Assembly: GCA_051294375.1 (NCBI GenBank)
Contig: CM119263.1
Location: forward strand, 29,257,134 to 29,321,133
Direction of reading: 5' to 3'
From: Paraspadella gotoi
Lineage: Eukaryota > Chaetognatha
Length of the DNA stretch: 64,000 bases
In this document: positions 12,200 through 22,841 of the stretch, piece after piece
How the letters are laid out: each line of letters opens with the position of its first letter
How positions within the stretch are numbered: the first letter of the stretch is position 1
Position numbers and translations under genes: made by a program
Notes under the pieces: model-generated
Told to the model about the DNA's origin: nothing
Database searches by the model: none
Seen by the model: the letters and a program-made list of their open reading frames with translations, nothing else

Positions 12200-15100
12200 T
12201 TATATGCCTCCTCTCTCTCTCTCTCTTCTCTCGTCTCTCTTTCTTCTCTCTCTGCTCTTCGTCTAATTTCTCTTCTCTTCTCTTCTCTCTTTTTTTCTTT
12301 TCTTCTTTTAAGTTTTTCAGTTTTTATGCTTTTTAGGAACTTTATTTTCTTTTGTTTATGGTCGAATACGCGCCGCCTGCGTGGAAGAGTGAGAGCAGAG
12401 AGAGAGAGGCAGAGAGAGGGCAGATGTGAGGAGAGAGAGGAGATGAAGGGAGAGAGGAGACTGCAGATGAGAGAGGAGAGCGAGGGAGCAGAGGAGAGAG
12501 AGCATATAATAAATTTTGGGATAATCCTGAGGGCGCGGGTCGATATTGCTGTGCTGGACAAGTAAACAGGTTTCCCTAAACTCGTGGCAAGGAAATGGCC
12601 TCCTGTCTGCCATTGGGCATCGTGATCGTGATTGCCGTATTTAAACGGTATCAGATGTTTATAATACCCTAAATTAAAAAAACGTTAGTCTTTAAAAATT
12701 TAGAAAGATCATTAGCCTTTTTCTACTTCGAGACCTTTCAAACCCGTCAGACCGTAACGCCACACGACAGAAGTCGTTGACAAACTACTTTTTTTTAATT
12801 CATGTATTAATAGAGAATCTGCAAATTAGCGAACAAAGTTCGCTTTGTTGATATGCCCGGCGAAGACAAGACGAAAAAAAAAGTGGAAGTATCTTTTCCT
12901 TTGGAACAAAATCCTGTGCGACTTCCACTGGCGTGTTAAGGTCATCTTCATGATCTCAACTTTGTCTTTTTGTCACGTCACGATAGCTGATTTAAAAAAA
13001 AGGCAATTATATTATCAAGTGTGTTATTGTACCCGATGTGCAAATATTACTCAAAGAACTTTTAGGCAAACCGCAAACGGACTTTGTCTTATCTTCTTAA
13101 GTGGTAAGGGTTTTTTTTTTTAAGAAAAAAAAAGACCAACTGTGGCAACACACGAACTTCTTGTCTATCACCACGTTCACGGTTCTCATTCTCACAAGAG
13201 GAAAAGGACAGCACTTTGCGTATTGAAGATGACATGAAAAAAGTAGTGGAGTAGTTAAGATAATTGAGGCCTCAATTCTTTTAATTTAAGGAAATTTAAA
13301 TTAGTTTTTTAGGTTTTTAAGATTAGATTAGGTTCGGATATGCGCGTGTTAGTATTTAACACATCTTTATAGCCCCGTAGGATTTAGACCAGTGATAGAT
13401 GTTTGTTATCATGAGAGGTTTTGAACATATCAGAGTCTCGCGCGCTGATTAACAAGGCAGATGATATCGGAAGCGCCACAGAATGATGGGACGCTTGTTC
13501 GGTACAAGGGAGAGACCACAAAAAATGAAATGAGAATTTTTACCATGTGAACATAGTATAAGTAAAAAACAAATTTTTAACTCAAAGCTCATAAAAATTA
13601 AGAGAGAAAAAAAAAGGAACTCGGGAGGACAAATTTAAATGGAAATGACTGTCCACCGACAAAATTTCCAAAAGCGATAGGCGGTTTGCTAAAAAAAAAA
13701 TGGTATAAGACTTTAAAAAATGTATAAAATGCTGTTGTAGCGCAATTTCTCGCTTATCGATTCCGCGAATCGGCACTTTGGCCCCAATGCACCAGCAACT
13801 GCGACGATGCTTCATATTCATAATCAGTTGCTTTGAGTTACAAACACTTAACATGACAAACATTGCCAGGCCCCTAAGTTAAATATTAACCACCTTATAC
13901 AAAGTTGCTCTCTTCTACTCAAATGCAAATTCATGAATGAGAACGCCAATGTGTGGACCAGAGAAAAAAGAAATGATAATGTGAACATACATACTTTATG
14001 ATAAATAAAAATAAAGACCTCACTATAAAGACTCTGCAGACTATTTCAATTTAAGTCTCCCAACCGACAATCCTGGTAAATGGGGATGAATGTATGCTTC
14101 TATCATTGTCTGTCCAATCTTCTCATTTGAAAAATATAGGTTGTTTTTTAATTTAATTCAAAAGTGTGAGGAATATTTCAGTTGTATATGTGATTATTAT
14201 TTATTTTTAGAGGAAAAGTCTCCGTATTTAGGGATAACATGAATGAAGATTCGTGCCAAATTTGTCGTTTTATCCTGGACAGTAGTGTTGTTATAATTGT
14301 CAATTCATTCTCTAGGAGGAAAAGGAGCGTTTTATTTTACTTAATTCGTATTCTTTTTGTTTGTTCGACCCTGATGATGATAGTGATTGCATATCTGAAC
14401 ATGATCGACGATGAGTCTTAAACATATGGCCTGTGAACTAAAACAAAAAAAAAAAAAAAAAAGACCTGCTTTTCTTTGTTTTCTCTAACTTCTCTTTCGA
14501 AACATGGTCACAACGTGTGCTAATAGTCTATGCTTTCTTTTTCTATTTCTCCTCTCTTCCTTCCTTGCCTTTCCACTTTCCTTTCCTTCCTTCCCTTCCT
14601 TCCTTTCTCCCTTCATTCCTTCTTTCTGCCCTTCCCATCTCCATCCATTATATAACTCTACAAGCGTCACATATCATCAAAATCTGCGTTCTAAAACCAA
14701 TCCTGGCTCCCTTAACCGTATGGCCCTTCTCATGCAATTTCAGATGCTGCCTCCCTTTCTTTCGAAATGTCTAGACAACCAGCATCACGAGTGAAGAGCG
14801 AACCAAAAGAAATGATTATATCTCGATCAGCATTATCAAACTGTGCAAATAGAATATACTCGTTATATCCTTCTTCTTCTCGGGTGCCCCCCCCGTTTAC
14901 ATTTGTCCACTTCATCCGCCCCCCTGGGTCTTCTCTTACTAGTCTTGGCTTCTTTCTCGGATCATTACAGCTTAAGGGAAAAACGGAGCGCGCGAGAAGA
15001 GGAAGCTTGCTCAAAAAGTATTTGGTCTGTGCACGAAAACAATTAATGGCCGGCTGGACGGAATTCGGTTGGAAGGGCGAAAATACAGTAGAGGAGTGTC

Positions 15101-15265
15101 ATGTGTCAATGAAGAGGCTTACATGTGGCGTATCACATTAGTCAGTATCACCATTACAGTACGTTAGGGTGAGGACGAGACTCAAATAAGACACTTCTTC
15201 TGCTGGTCTGCTCGGTCTCTCTGTTTATTTATTTACCTGATCTGCTTGGATATGATGTATCGTCG
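12200..15265. repeat. Noisy copy of block a2
   Basis: Colinear with 5390-7390 but carrying many insertions. It preserves CTCTTTTAATTTAAG-like and TTTTAGGCAAACCGCAAACG segments, the (CCTT)n run at 14555-14610 and the CTCTGTTTATTTATTTACCT end. Short open frames inside it are not conserved between copies, so I call none as genes. Confidence 0.7.
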
Positions 15266-15307
15266 TCTCACTGTGACCCCCTNNNNNNNNNNNNNNNNNN
15301 NNNNNNN

Positions 15308-15341
<34 letters not shown>

Positions 15342-16582
15342 AAAATTGGAAAATCCTGACGTGATGGCCCAGTAAACATTCCCTAAACGGAAGAAAGGCT
15401 CCGTGACGTATTGCTATTAAATATTATAATACTAAATTACAAAAATAGCTTAAAATTTGAGAAATATAGCCTTTTTTTATGAGACTCAAACCTCAGACGT
15501 AACGCCACACGACAGAACGTGACAACATTTTTTTAATTCATTATTAATTAGAGAATCTGCAAATAGCGAACAAAGTTCGAGGCGAAGAACAAAAAAAAGT
15601 TGGATCTTTCCTTTGGAACAAATCTGCGACTCCACGGCGTTAAGCTCATTATGATCTCAACTTTTTTTGACGATAGTGATTAAAAAAAAGGAATTAATTA
15701 CAATGTGTGTACCCCGATGGCAAATATTACTCAAAGACTTAGGCAAACCGCAAACGGACTTTTTCTTTTTATCTCTTAAGTTGTAGTTTTTTTTTTTTTA
15801 AGAAAAAGACCAACTGTGGACCACACGAACTTTGTCAACTTTATTCTCAAAGGAAGACAGACACTTGGTATTGAAATGATGAAAAAGTAGGAGAAATGAG
15901 CCTCAATTCTTTTTAAATTAAGAATTAAATTAGTTTTTAGGTTTTAAGATTAGATTAGGTTAGGATTGGGTTAAGGTTAACGTTTAGGTTAGGGATTAGG
16001 GTTTATGTTTGTATCATAGGTTTTGAAATATATGAGGGTAAAATGGATAAAGGAACAGAGATGGGACGCTTTTGGACAAGAGAGCCGAAAAATGAAAGAG
16101 AATTTTAAAACATATAGTTAAAAAAAATATATAAATTGAAGGCTGGGAAAATTTAAATGGAAATTTCAAAAGATACTTGAAAAAAAATGGAAAGACTTAA
16201 AAAATGTAAAAATGCTTTGTGCGCAATTTCTCGCTTATCGATTGCGAATCGCGATACCAGACTCCAGATGTCATATTCATATCATTGTTTGAGAACAAAC
16301 ACTACATACAAACATTGCCCTTTTACCACCTTCAAAGTTTTTCTCTGAAATTCTATTTAAACCGTGTTTGTATTAAACTCTCTTTGTAAATAATAAATAC
16401 TTAAAGACTCTTATTCATTTCTCCCCACGCGATGTTTGCTTCTTTCATTCTCTCTTCTCATTTTTAAATATTTGTTTTTATTTTTCAAGGGAAATATTTC
16501 AGTTTTATGTGATATTTTTTTTTGTGTCAATGATGATTCGTTCAATTTTTAGTTTTATCTTATTTGTTAATTTCAATTTTGA
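15308..16582. repeat. Third copy of block a2, truncated by gap
   Basis: Lies between a 25-N gap and the 669-N gap and matches 5560-6835 closely (GAAAATCCTGACGTGATGGC onward). It is followed after the gap by block a3, as block a2 is in the first copy. Confidence 0.85.
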
Positions 16583-17251
16583 NNNNNNNNNNNNNNNNNN
16601 NNNNNNNNNNNNNNNNNNNNNNNNNNNNNNNNNNNNNNNNNNNNNNNNNNNNNNNNNNNNNNNNNNNNNNNNNNNNNNNNNNNNNNNNNNNNNNNNNNNN
16701 NNNNNNNNNNNNNNNNNNNNNNNNNNNNNNNNNNNNNNNNNNNNNNNNNNNNNNNNNNNNNNNNNNNNNNNNNNNNNNNNNNNNNNNNNNNNNNNNNNNN
16801 NNNNNNNNNNNNNNNNNNNNNNNNNNNNNNNNNNNNNNNNNNNNNNNNNNNNNNNNNNNNNNNNNNNNNNNNNNNNNNNNNNNNNNNNNNNNNNNNNNNN
16901 NNNNNNNNNNNNNNNNNNNNNNNNNNNNNNNNNNNNNNNNNNNNNNNNNNNNNNNNNNNNNNNNNNNNNNNNNNNNNNNNNNNNNNNNNNNNNNNNNNNN
17001 NNNNNNNNNNNNNNNNNNNNNNNNNNNNNNNNNNNNNNNNNNNNNNNNNNNNNNNNNNNNNNNNNNNNNNNNNNNNNNNNNNNNNNNNNNNNNNNNNNNN
17101 NNNNNNNNNNNNNNNNNNNNNNNNNNNNNNNNNNNNNNNNNNNNNNNNNNNNNNNNNNNNNNNNNNNNNNNNNNNNNNNNNNNNNNNNNNNNNNNNNNNN
17201 NNNNNNNNNNNNNNNNNNNNNNNNNNNNNNNNNNNNNNNNNNNNNNNNNNN
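16583..17251. other. Assembly gap (669 N)
   Basis: Lies between blocks a2 and a3, about 300 bases upstream of the TENT5 exon. By comparison with 6835-7360 the missing DNA should hold a (CCTT)n tract. Confidence 0.99.
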
Positions 17252-17548
17252 CTGTTTATTTATTTACCTATCTGTATAATTGATAAAAAGAGAATGTATT
17301 AAGGGGAAATATTTTATCACATATAATATGCATTTTTACAGCATTAATGAGAAAGGAGCAAATGGGGAAAAAAAGAATAAGGATACTTAAAATATTGCTA
17401 AAAATCAAAATGAGAGTGAAAGTTCCAAGATTAGTTGATTAAAAGATGGAAAGCATCCTAGTTTTTTTTTTAAACTCCCACCCCTACTCCAAATTTCCCA
17501 TCCCTTTCCCTCCACCTCCATCCCCACCTCTCCGCCGCTCCACTCCAG

Positions 17549-17698
17549 GTGTTGGGTTACAAGGAGGTTCGAAAACTCTCGCACCTGCTGGACGATGCCG
17601 TCGCCATCCACGGGAAAGGCAACTTCCCGACGCTGGAGATCAAACTGCGGACCTCATCGCCTAAAGTCAGGCTGCGGCTGCGGAACGATGGGCTCGAG
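17549..17698 (+). CDS. TENT5: TENT5 N-terminal catalytic exon
   Basis: The acceptor is CTCCAG before 17549 and the donor is GAG|GTAAGG at 17699; both ends are phase 0 and the exon is 50 codons. It reads [19 protein letters not shown] and then [14 protein letters not shown], matching the family N-terminal helix and the [13 protein letters not shown] signature. Near 17650 the frame slips by -1 and then +1: restoring one G and removing one T gives the expected D-L-I-A-K. The downstream 39-bp array starts within the last codons of this exon. Confidence 0.9.
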
Positions 17699-18806
17699 GT
17701 AAGGGAGCGAAGGGGGTAAGGGATGATGGGCTCGAGGTAAGGAAGCAAAGGGGGTAAGGGATGATGGGCTCGAGGTAATGGAAGGCAAAGGGGGTAAGGG
17801 ATGATGGGCTCGAGGTAAGGGAAGCAAAGGGGTAAGGGATGATGGGTCGAGGTAAGGAAGCAAGGGGGTAAGGGATGATGGGCTCGAGGTAAGGGAAGCG
17901 AAGGGGGTAAGGATGATGGGCTCGAGGTAAGGGAAGCAAAAGGGGTAAGGGATGATGGCTCGAGGTAAGGGAAGCAAAGGGGGTAAGGGATGATGGGCTC
18001 GAGGTAAGGAAGCAAAGGGGGTAAGGATGATGGGCTCGAGTAAGGGAAGCTGAAAGGGGGTAAGGGATGATGGGCTCGAGGTAAGGGAAGGAAGGGGGTA
18101 AGGGATGATGGGCTCGAGGTAAGGGAAGCAAAGGGGGTAAGGGATGATAGGCTCGAGGTAAGGGAAGCAAAGGGGGTAAGGGATGATGGGCTCGAGGTAA
18201 GGGAAGCAAAGGGGGTAAGGGATGATGGCTCGAGGTAAGGGAAGCAAAGGGGGTAAGGGATGATGGGCTCGAGGTAAGGGAAGCAAAGGGGTAAGGGATG
18301 ATGAGCTTGAGGTAATGGAAGCGAAGGGGGGGTAAGGGATGATGGGGCTGGGAGTGATGGGAAAATATTTTCGAGTAGAGTTTAGGAACGGACTGCAGAG
18401 GGCGCGACGATCAAGTTACAAGGGAAGTAAAGTGTCCGTTAAAAAGGTATTGAGGTCGGCCAACGTGGGGTGGCGAGGCGCGGCAAAAAGAGGCGTTTAA
18501 TGGCGGACGATCAATTAGGGGCCGTCTCAAAAAAGAAGAAAAAGAGGAGAGAGTTATCAGGGGCGATCAATGAGCCGATGTCAAATAAAGAAGACATCAG
18601 CGTCGCTCTATTAGTCAAATCCTCCGGGATCGCTATCGGCTCCGTGTGATATATATCTCTCGATCCGCAACAAAAAAACTTGAATAAATAAAGAAACAGA
18701 AAGAGTATTTTTGACCTTTATATCATATGATATGTATGAATACAAAATAAAGAGATTTGTTTGCGTTGGGAGAATCGGGACCTCAAAAGTAACGGAATAA
18801 GAGGGA

Positions 18807-18866
<60 letters not shown>

Positions 18867-21800
18867 AATCTCTGAAACAATAGAAAATATTTTTGCAAAA
18901 TATCTTAACAAATTGAAAAAAACGATACGTGACGTTGGAAAAGGCTAATGGCGAGATAAGAATAAATAATTTGTCGTCAGCGAAAAACCTATTTGAGAAG
19001 AGAACTTGTCAACTGTCAGGATGAAAAAACTGTCAAGCAGACGAAAAAAAAGAAACAAAGATAAATATTTTAAAAAAGGATAAAAAGAAATAGAGGAAAG
19101 AAGAAAGATATTTTTCAAAAATAACAAGAAGAAAACCGCAAAACAAGGAAACAACAAAGCATTTGTCCACCGCAGAAAAAGAGACAAGGGACAAGGGACA
19201 ATAAGAGATAAGGGCGACTATTTCAATGTGTAAAATGCCATAATGACGACAAGACATTTCATTATCAAAATGACGAATCTGTCATTAAAGCGTTCAGTGG
19301 GCTTAAGATGACAATACGCGATTTCTTAGACCTCCTCTCTCAGCCATGAATCTGGTCCTAGACTTTGAACCTGGCTTGGAGGGATCGCTTCTCCCCCAGA
19401 GACAGTTTACGGTCGTCCCGACGCTTTCCAAAGGGACCGACCGACCGACCGAGTGGAAATTGAATGCGGTAACAAGCCGTCGTGAGCTGAAGGGTTCACT
19501 CAATGAGCTACCCGGTCACAAAGAAAGATTCATCTTTATAGGCGGTGTGAATTGCGCGCAACGTCCAACTCCAAATCCAGTTTTAACTCCAAATCTTCCC
19601 AAATCTCTTTTTCGCCATCTCCTATATCTCTTTCTTCCCCCCCCACTCCACCCTCTCTCCCCCTCCCGTCCACAGGTCCGTTACGTGAAGCTCAACGGCG
19701 GAGCGGCGAGTCACGTGATCGGCTCCGCCACATTCGCCTTCAACGATCTCGACCTATCTTCGGCGTCAACCTCTCCCACGGCCTCCAACGGCCTCAAAGT
19801 CAAAGCAGCCGTCCTCGATTCCCTCGTCGAGTTTCTTCCCGAAGACGCCGCCGCCGAATCAACCGACGCCGCGGACGATGACGCCGCCGCCGACGACGCC
19901 ACGCCCTCCCCAACTTCTTCTTCCTCTTCCTCCCCTCTCCGCGCAGACCCGGTCGCCTTCAAGGAGGCCTACGTCCAGAAGCTCGTCCGGGTCTGCTCGG
20001 GCCCCGATCAGTGGAGCCTCATCTCCCTCTCCAACAACCGCGGGAAGAACATCGAACTCAAATTCGTGGATCGAATGCGTCGTCAGTTCGAATTCTCCGT
20101 CGACTCCTTCCAGATTCACCTCGACTCTCTCCTCCAGTTCTTCGACCACGCTCCCGTCCCCATGACCTCCGACTTTTATCCGACCGTCGTGGGGGAATCC
20201 CTCTACGGAGACTTCGCCGCCGCCGCCGCGCATCTCGAGGCCTGCTTGATCGCCACGACCAAGCCGGAGGAGATCAGAGGAGGCGGCTTGCTCAAGTACT
20301 GCAACCTGCTGGTCAGGGATTTTAGACCCGCGGACGAAACGTCGATAGGCTCGTTGGAGCGATACATGTGTTCCAGGTGAGGATTTGATTGATATTTCAA
20401 TCAATCAATCAATACTTCGATCAGAGGTTAAATCGTTCACTCAATCATTAATTGAATTAATTAGCCAATGAATGGCTCATACAATGAGTCGATCAATTTA
20501 TAAATCAATCAATAACTTAAATTAATCGAAAAATGAAATAAATAAATCAAACAAAAATATACATTCAATCAGTTCAATCAATCAATAGTCGGTCAAACCA
20601 TTTCTATACAACTATATATATAATTTAAATTCCTATTCAAATCAATTACATTTTAATTTCAATTTCTATTCATTTGAACTTAATTCGTAACTTCAATTCA
20701 ATTCAATTCGATTTTTTATTAATTCAATTAAATTTACTTCAATCCAATTTAATTAATTTCAAATTTTAATTCCATTCATATTCTAGTTCCAATTTCTCTT
20801 CAATTCAATTTTTTTTAAATTTCCATTTCAATTCAATTCAATTCAATTCAATTCAATTCAATCTAATTAACCCCCCCCCATCTCCCGCCCCTCCCCCACT
20901 CCCTTCAACAGATTCTTCATCGACTTCCCGGATGTAATCCAACAGCACAAGAAGATCGCCCGCTACCTCGCCAACCACTTCGTCGGCGACGAAGCGACCA
21001 AATTCGATTTCCTCATGACGCTGGGTCACGTGATCGACGCCTCGACCGTCTGCCTCATGGGACACGAGCGACGCCAGACGCTGACCCTCATCTCTCAGAT
21101 GTCGGGAGAAATCCTTCAGCGGCAGCACCTGACCCAACCGATGCTGCATTTACCGCCGCCGCCGATGCACTATTCGATGCTGCAGCAACAACAGCAACAG
21201 CAATTTACGTGGTCGTCGTCATCGGCGCAGCAGACGACGGAGCTGCCGCAACCGGAAGGAGAGGGACAGGAACAGCAAGAACCGAAGCAAGAACCGCAGG
21301 ATCTGCAGCAAGAACAGCAGCTGAGACGGAGCAAAGCCAACGAATCGACGTCCGAAGAAAAGACGAAGACGACGACGAATAAAGGGACGACGACGATGAA
21401 TCGACGAAAAAAGCGTAACAACAACAACAACAACAACAACAAACAACATCATCCTTTTCAATCCTCGTCGTCGTCGTCGTCGTCGTCGAGATTTCCTTGG
21501 TCTTCGATGGAAGCGACTTTCACGATGGCGCCGCCGCCGCCGATGCAGCATCCGCCGCTTCCGCCGCTTCCGCCGCTGCACGAACCTCCTCCCAATTATC
21601 AGACGACGGACGTTGGCGGGGGACCTGGCGGCGTCGGGGGCGTCGGCAGCGGCGACACCTTCCACACTCCCGCCGCACGTCACGGACTCCGCCTTCCTCT
21701 CGATCAGACGGGATGTGGGATCGAGGCCGGCTGCGTCAATCCCAGCGTCGCCGCGTCGCCCTGCTGCACGCCCTCCTCTGGCTTCTACAGCCCCAACTCT

Positions 21801-22841
21801 CCCATGTCTCCGTCGAACGGGTGTTCCGCCTCCAGCTGTTGCGGCAGCAGTAGTAGCAGCAGCAGTTCGTCCGGGGTGAGCGGTTGCGGCAGCCTGCACA
21901 GCCTGCCGCCCTCGTGGATCGGGCCGCACCATCAGATCACCGTGGTGGACTTGAGTCGGGCGCCGCCGAATCTGCAGCAGCAACAGCAGCAGCCGCCGCC
22001 GGCGCCGTCGTCGCCCTTCTCCGCCTCCAGCGTATGCACCAACGCCTCTTCCTCTTGCATCTCTTCGTCGCCGCCCTCTCCCGTCAACAACAACAACAAC
22101 CACGCCGCCAACGGCTTCTTGACGACCTATTCGGACGTTTGCTTCCACTCCGGCGTCGCTTCTGGCTACGGCTGCCACGGACGCGCCGCTTTGCAGGCCC
22201 TGCAGCCGGGAACCGTTCCCGATTGCTGCGCGCCCTGTTGCTACTACCCTTGCGCGGCGGGCTGCGGCTACGGGACGGCAGCGCCGCAAGTTCCCGTTGT
22301 CTCCTGCCTCGTGCACGAATCCTTTCCGACGGAGGAATGCGGCAGCTGCGAGGAAGCAGCGGCTGCCGCTACCGCTCCCGAGATGCACGTCCCGGAATCC
22401 CTTCAACTTCCGCCGCAGCAGTTGCAGCAACTGCCGGTGAGCAGCGTCGGTGGCGGAGTGTTCTACGCCGACTTGACCGGATTCTCTCAGTATTACATCC
22501 TCCAAGGCTTCGAGGGCGCCGAGAGTTTCGTCGCTTCGGAGTCTCTCGTCCAGTCGGCGCCGCCGCCGCCTTCGTCCTCCTCCTTGCAGCAACACCAGCA
22601 GTTTCAGCAGCAACAACAGCCGCCGATGATGCAGCATCACCAGTCCGCAGCGCCATCCGTACAGCATTCCAGTTTGACTCCGGCGTCTAAATTCGGCGTC
22701 AAATCCACTTCCGGTCATGCGGCGTCGTACGTACCCGTCGCAGCGACTGCGGCGCCCCCTTGCGGCGGCCAACACTGTTGTCAACACGGGGGATTCGCGG
22801 CGACGCCGCCGGTGAATCCCCCGACGCTGTTGTGCTCTTGA
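17549..22841 (+). CDS. TENT5: TENT5 (FAM46) non-canonical poly(A) polymerase gene, 3 recognised exons
   Basis: TENT5 proteins are nucleotidyltransferase-fold enzymes that add poly(A) tails to selected cytoplasmic mRNAs. Coding exons are 17549-17698, 19676-20376 and 20912-22841, joined by GT-AG introns in matching phases (0 and 2). Diagnostic stretches in order: [11 protein letters not shown], then LNGGAASHV (glycine motif), then NDLDL (catalytic aspartates), [77 protein letters not shown] and [12 protein letters not shown], all in family order. The start Met and N-terminus are not found; they should lie upstream, possibly in the 669-base gap at 16583. About 550 residues of low-complexity sequence follow the domain, making the protein over 900 residues against roughly 400 in vertebrates. 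Exon 1 carries two compensating 1-base indels, probably sequencing errors. Family assignment is very secure; the paralogue is not resolved. Confidence 0.95.
17684..18352 (+). repeat. 39-bp minisatellite made of the TENT5 exon end plus 5' splice site
   Basis: About 17 tandem units begin in the exon's last codons (GATGGGCTCGAG) and continue into the intron as gtaagggaagcaaaggggg, then taagggat. Donor-like GAG|GTAAG sites lie at 17699, 17737, 17775, 17815, 17852, 17889, 17927, 17965, 18004, 18040, 18081, 18119, 18158, 18197, 18235, 18274 and 18312. Spacing is 36-41; clean units are exactly 39 and shorter ones lack bases in G or A runs. Read in the exon frame each unit is [13 protein letters not shown] with no stop. 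A second GG|GTAAGG in each unit is also phase 0. Confidence 0.93.
19371..19565 (+). repeat. Dispersed repeat in TENT5 intron 1 (copy also at 29347-29490)
   Basis: CAGTTTACGGTCGTCC, CACTCAATGAGCTACCCGGT and TTTATAGGCGGTGTGAA pair in order with GGTTTACGGCCGTCC, GACTCAAGGAGCCACTGGGT and ATTATAGACGGTGTGAA in the SLC7 intron. This patch accounts for the open frame upstream of the TENT5 core exon. Confidence 0.6.
19676..20376 (+). CDS. TENT5: TENT5 catalytic core exon
   Basis: The acceptor is CCACAG before 19676 and the donor is TTCCAG|GTGAGG at 20377; it starts at phase 0 and ends at phase 2. It carries the glycine motif LNGGAASHV and the DLD catalytic acidic pair, then a Ser/Ala/Asp-rich insertion (about 19850-19945) not seen in short vertebrate homologues, then the long conserved block from KEAYVQKL to ERYMCSR. 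The open frame runs upstream into the intron as far as an ATG at 19346. That is not the start, because the conserved protein enters at the splice site from the 17.55-kb exon. Confidence 0.95.
20390..20870. repeat. TENT5 intron 2: degenerate TCAA/ATTCA repeat
   Basis: Almost the whole 535-base intron is diverged (TCAA)n and (ATTCA)n, from AATCAATCAATC just after the donor to ATTCAATTCAATTCAATTC before the acceptor's poly-C/T stretch. Confidence 0.85.
20912..22841 (+). CDS. TENT5: TENT5 last exon with long low-complexity tail
   Basis: The acceptor is TCAACAG; AG from the previous exon plus A here gives Arg and continues as [14 protein letters not shown]. The conserved domain ends after [18 protein letters not shown] (about 21110). 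The rest, to the TGA at 22839-22841, is rich in Gln, Ser, Pro, Gly, Asn and Cys, with poly-Q from CAG/CAA runs, poly-N, poly-S and Cys clusters ([18 protein letters not shown]). Composition is much more GC-rich than the flanks. The tail is open for over 550 codons without stops, so it is likely translated. Its function is unknown; disorder and condensate-type interactions are inference only. Confidence 0.93.

Larger units (their letters stand above)
17252..18565. repeat. Copy of block a3 (also 7360-8721) holding the TENT5 exon
   Basis: Matches 7360-8721 from TGTTTATTTATTTACCTAT through the TENT5 exon, the 39-bp array and the tail GGTATTGAGGTCGGCCA and GGCGGACGATCAATTAGGGG. This copy has the readable exon; the earlier copy is noisier. 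Confidence 0.85.

Noticed and set aside
14239-14421. 60-codon ORF with a hydrophobic half
   Set aside because: Lies in the noisy a2 copy and is not preserved in the cleaner copies.
16509-17279. Long frames across the N gap (also 27362-27745)
   Set aside because: Open only because N codons are untranslated.
19346-19675. Open frame giving TENT5 an ATG start at 19346
   Set aside because: The segment is a dispersed repeat and intron; the conserved protein enters at 19676 from the exon at 17549-17698 in matching phase.
21219-22787. 522-codon minus-strand frame opposite the TENT5 tail
   Set aside because: Arg-rich shadow of a GC-rich coding exon; the sense strand carries the conserved TENT5 continuation.
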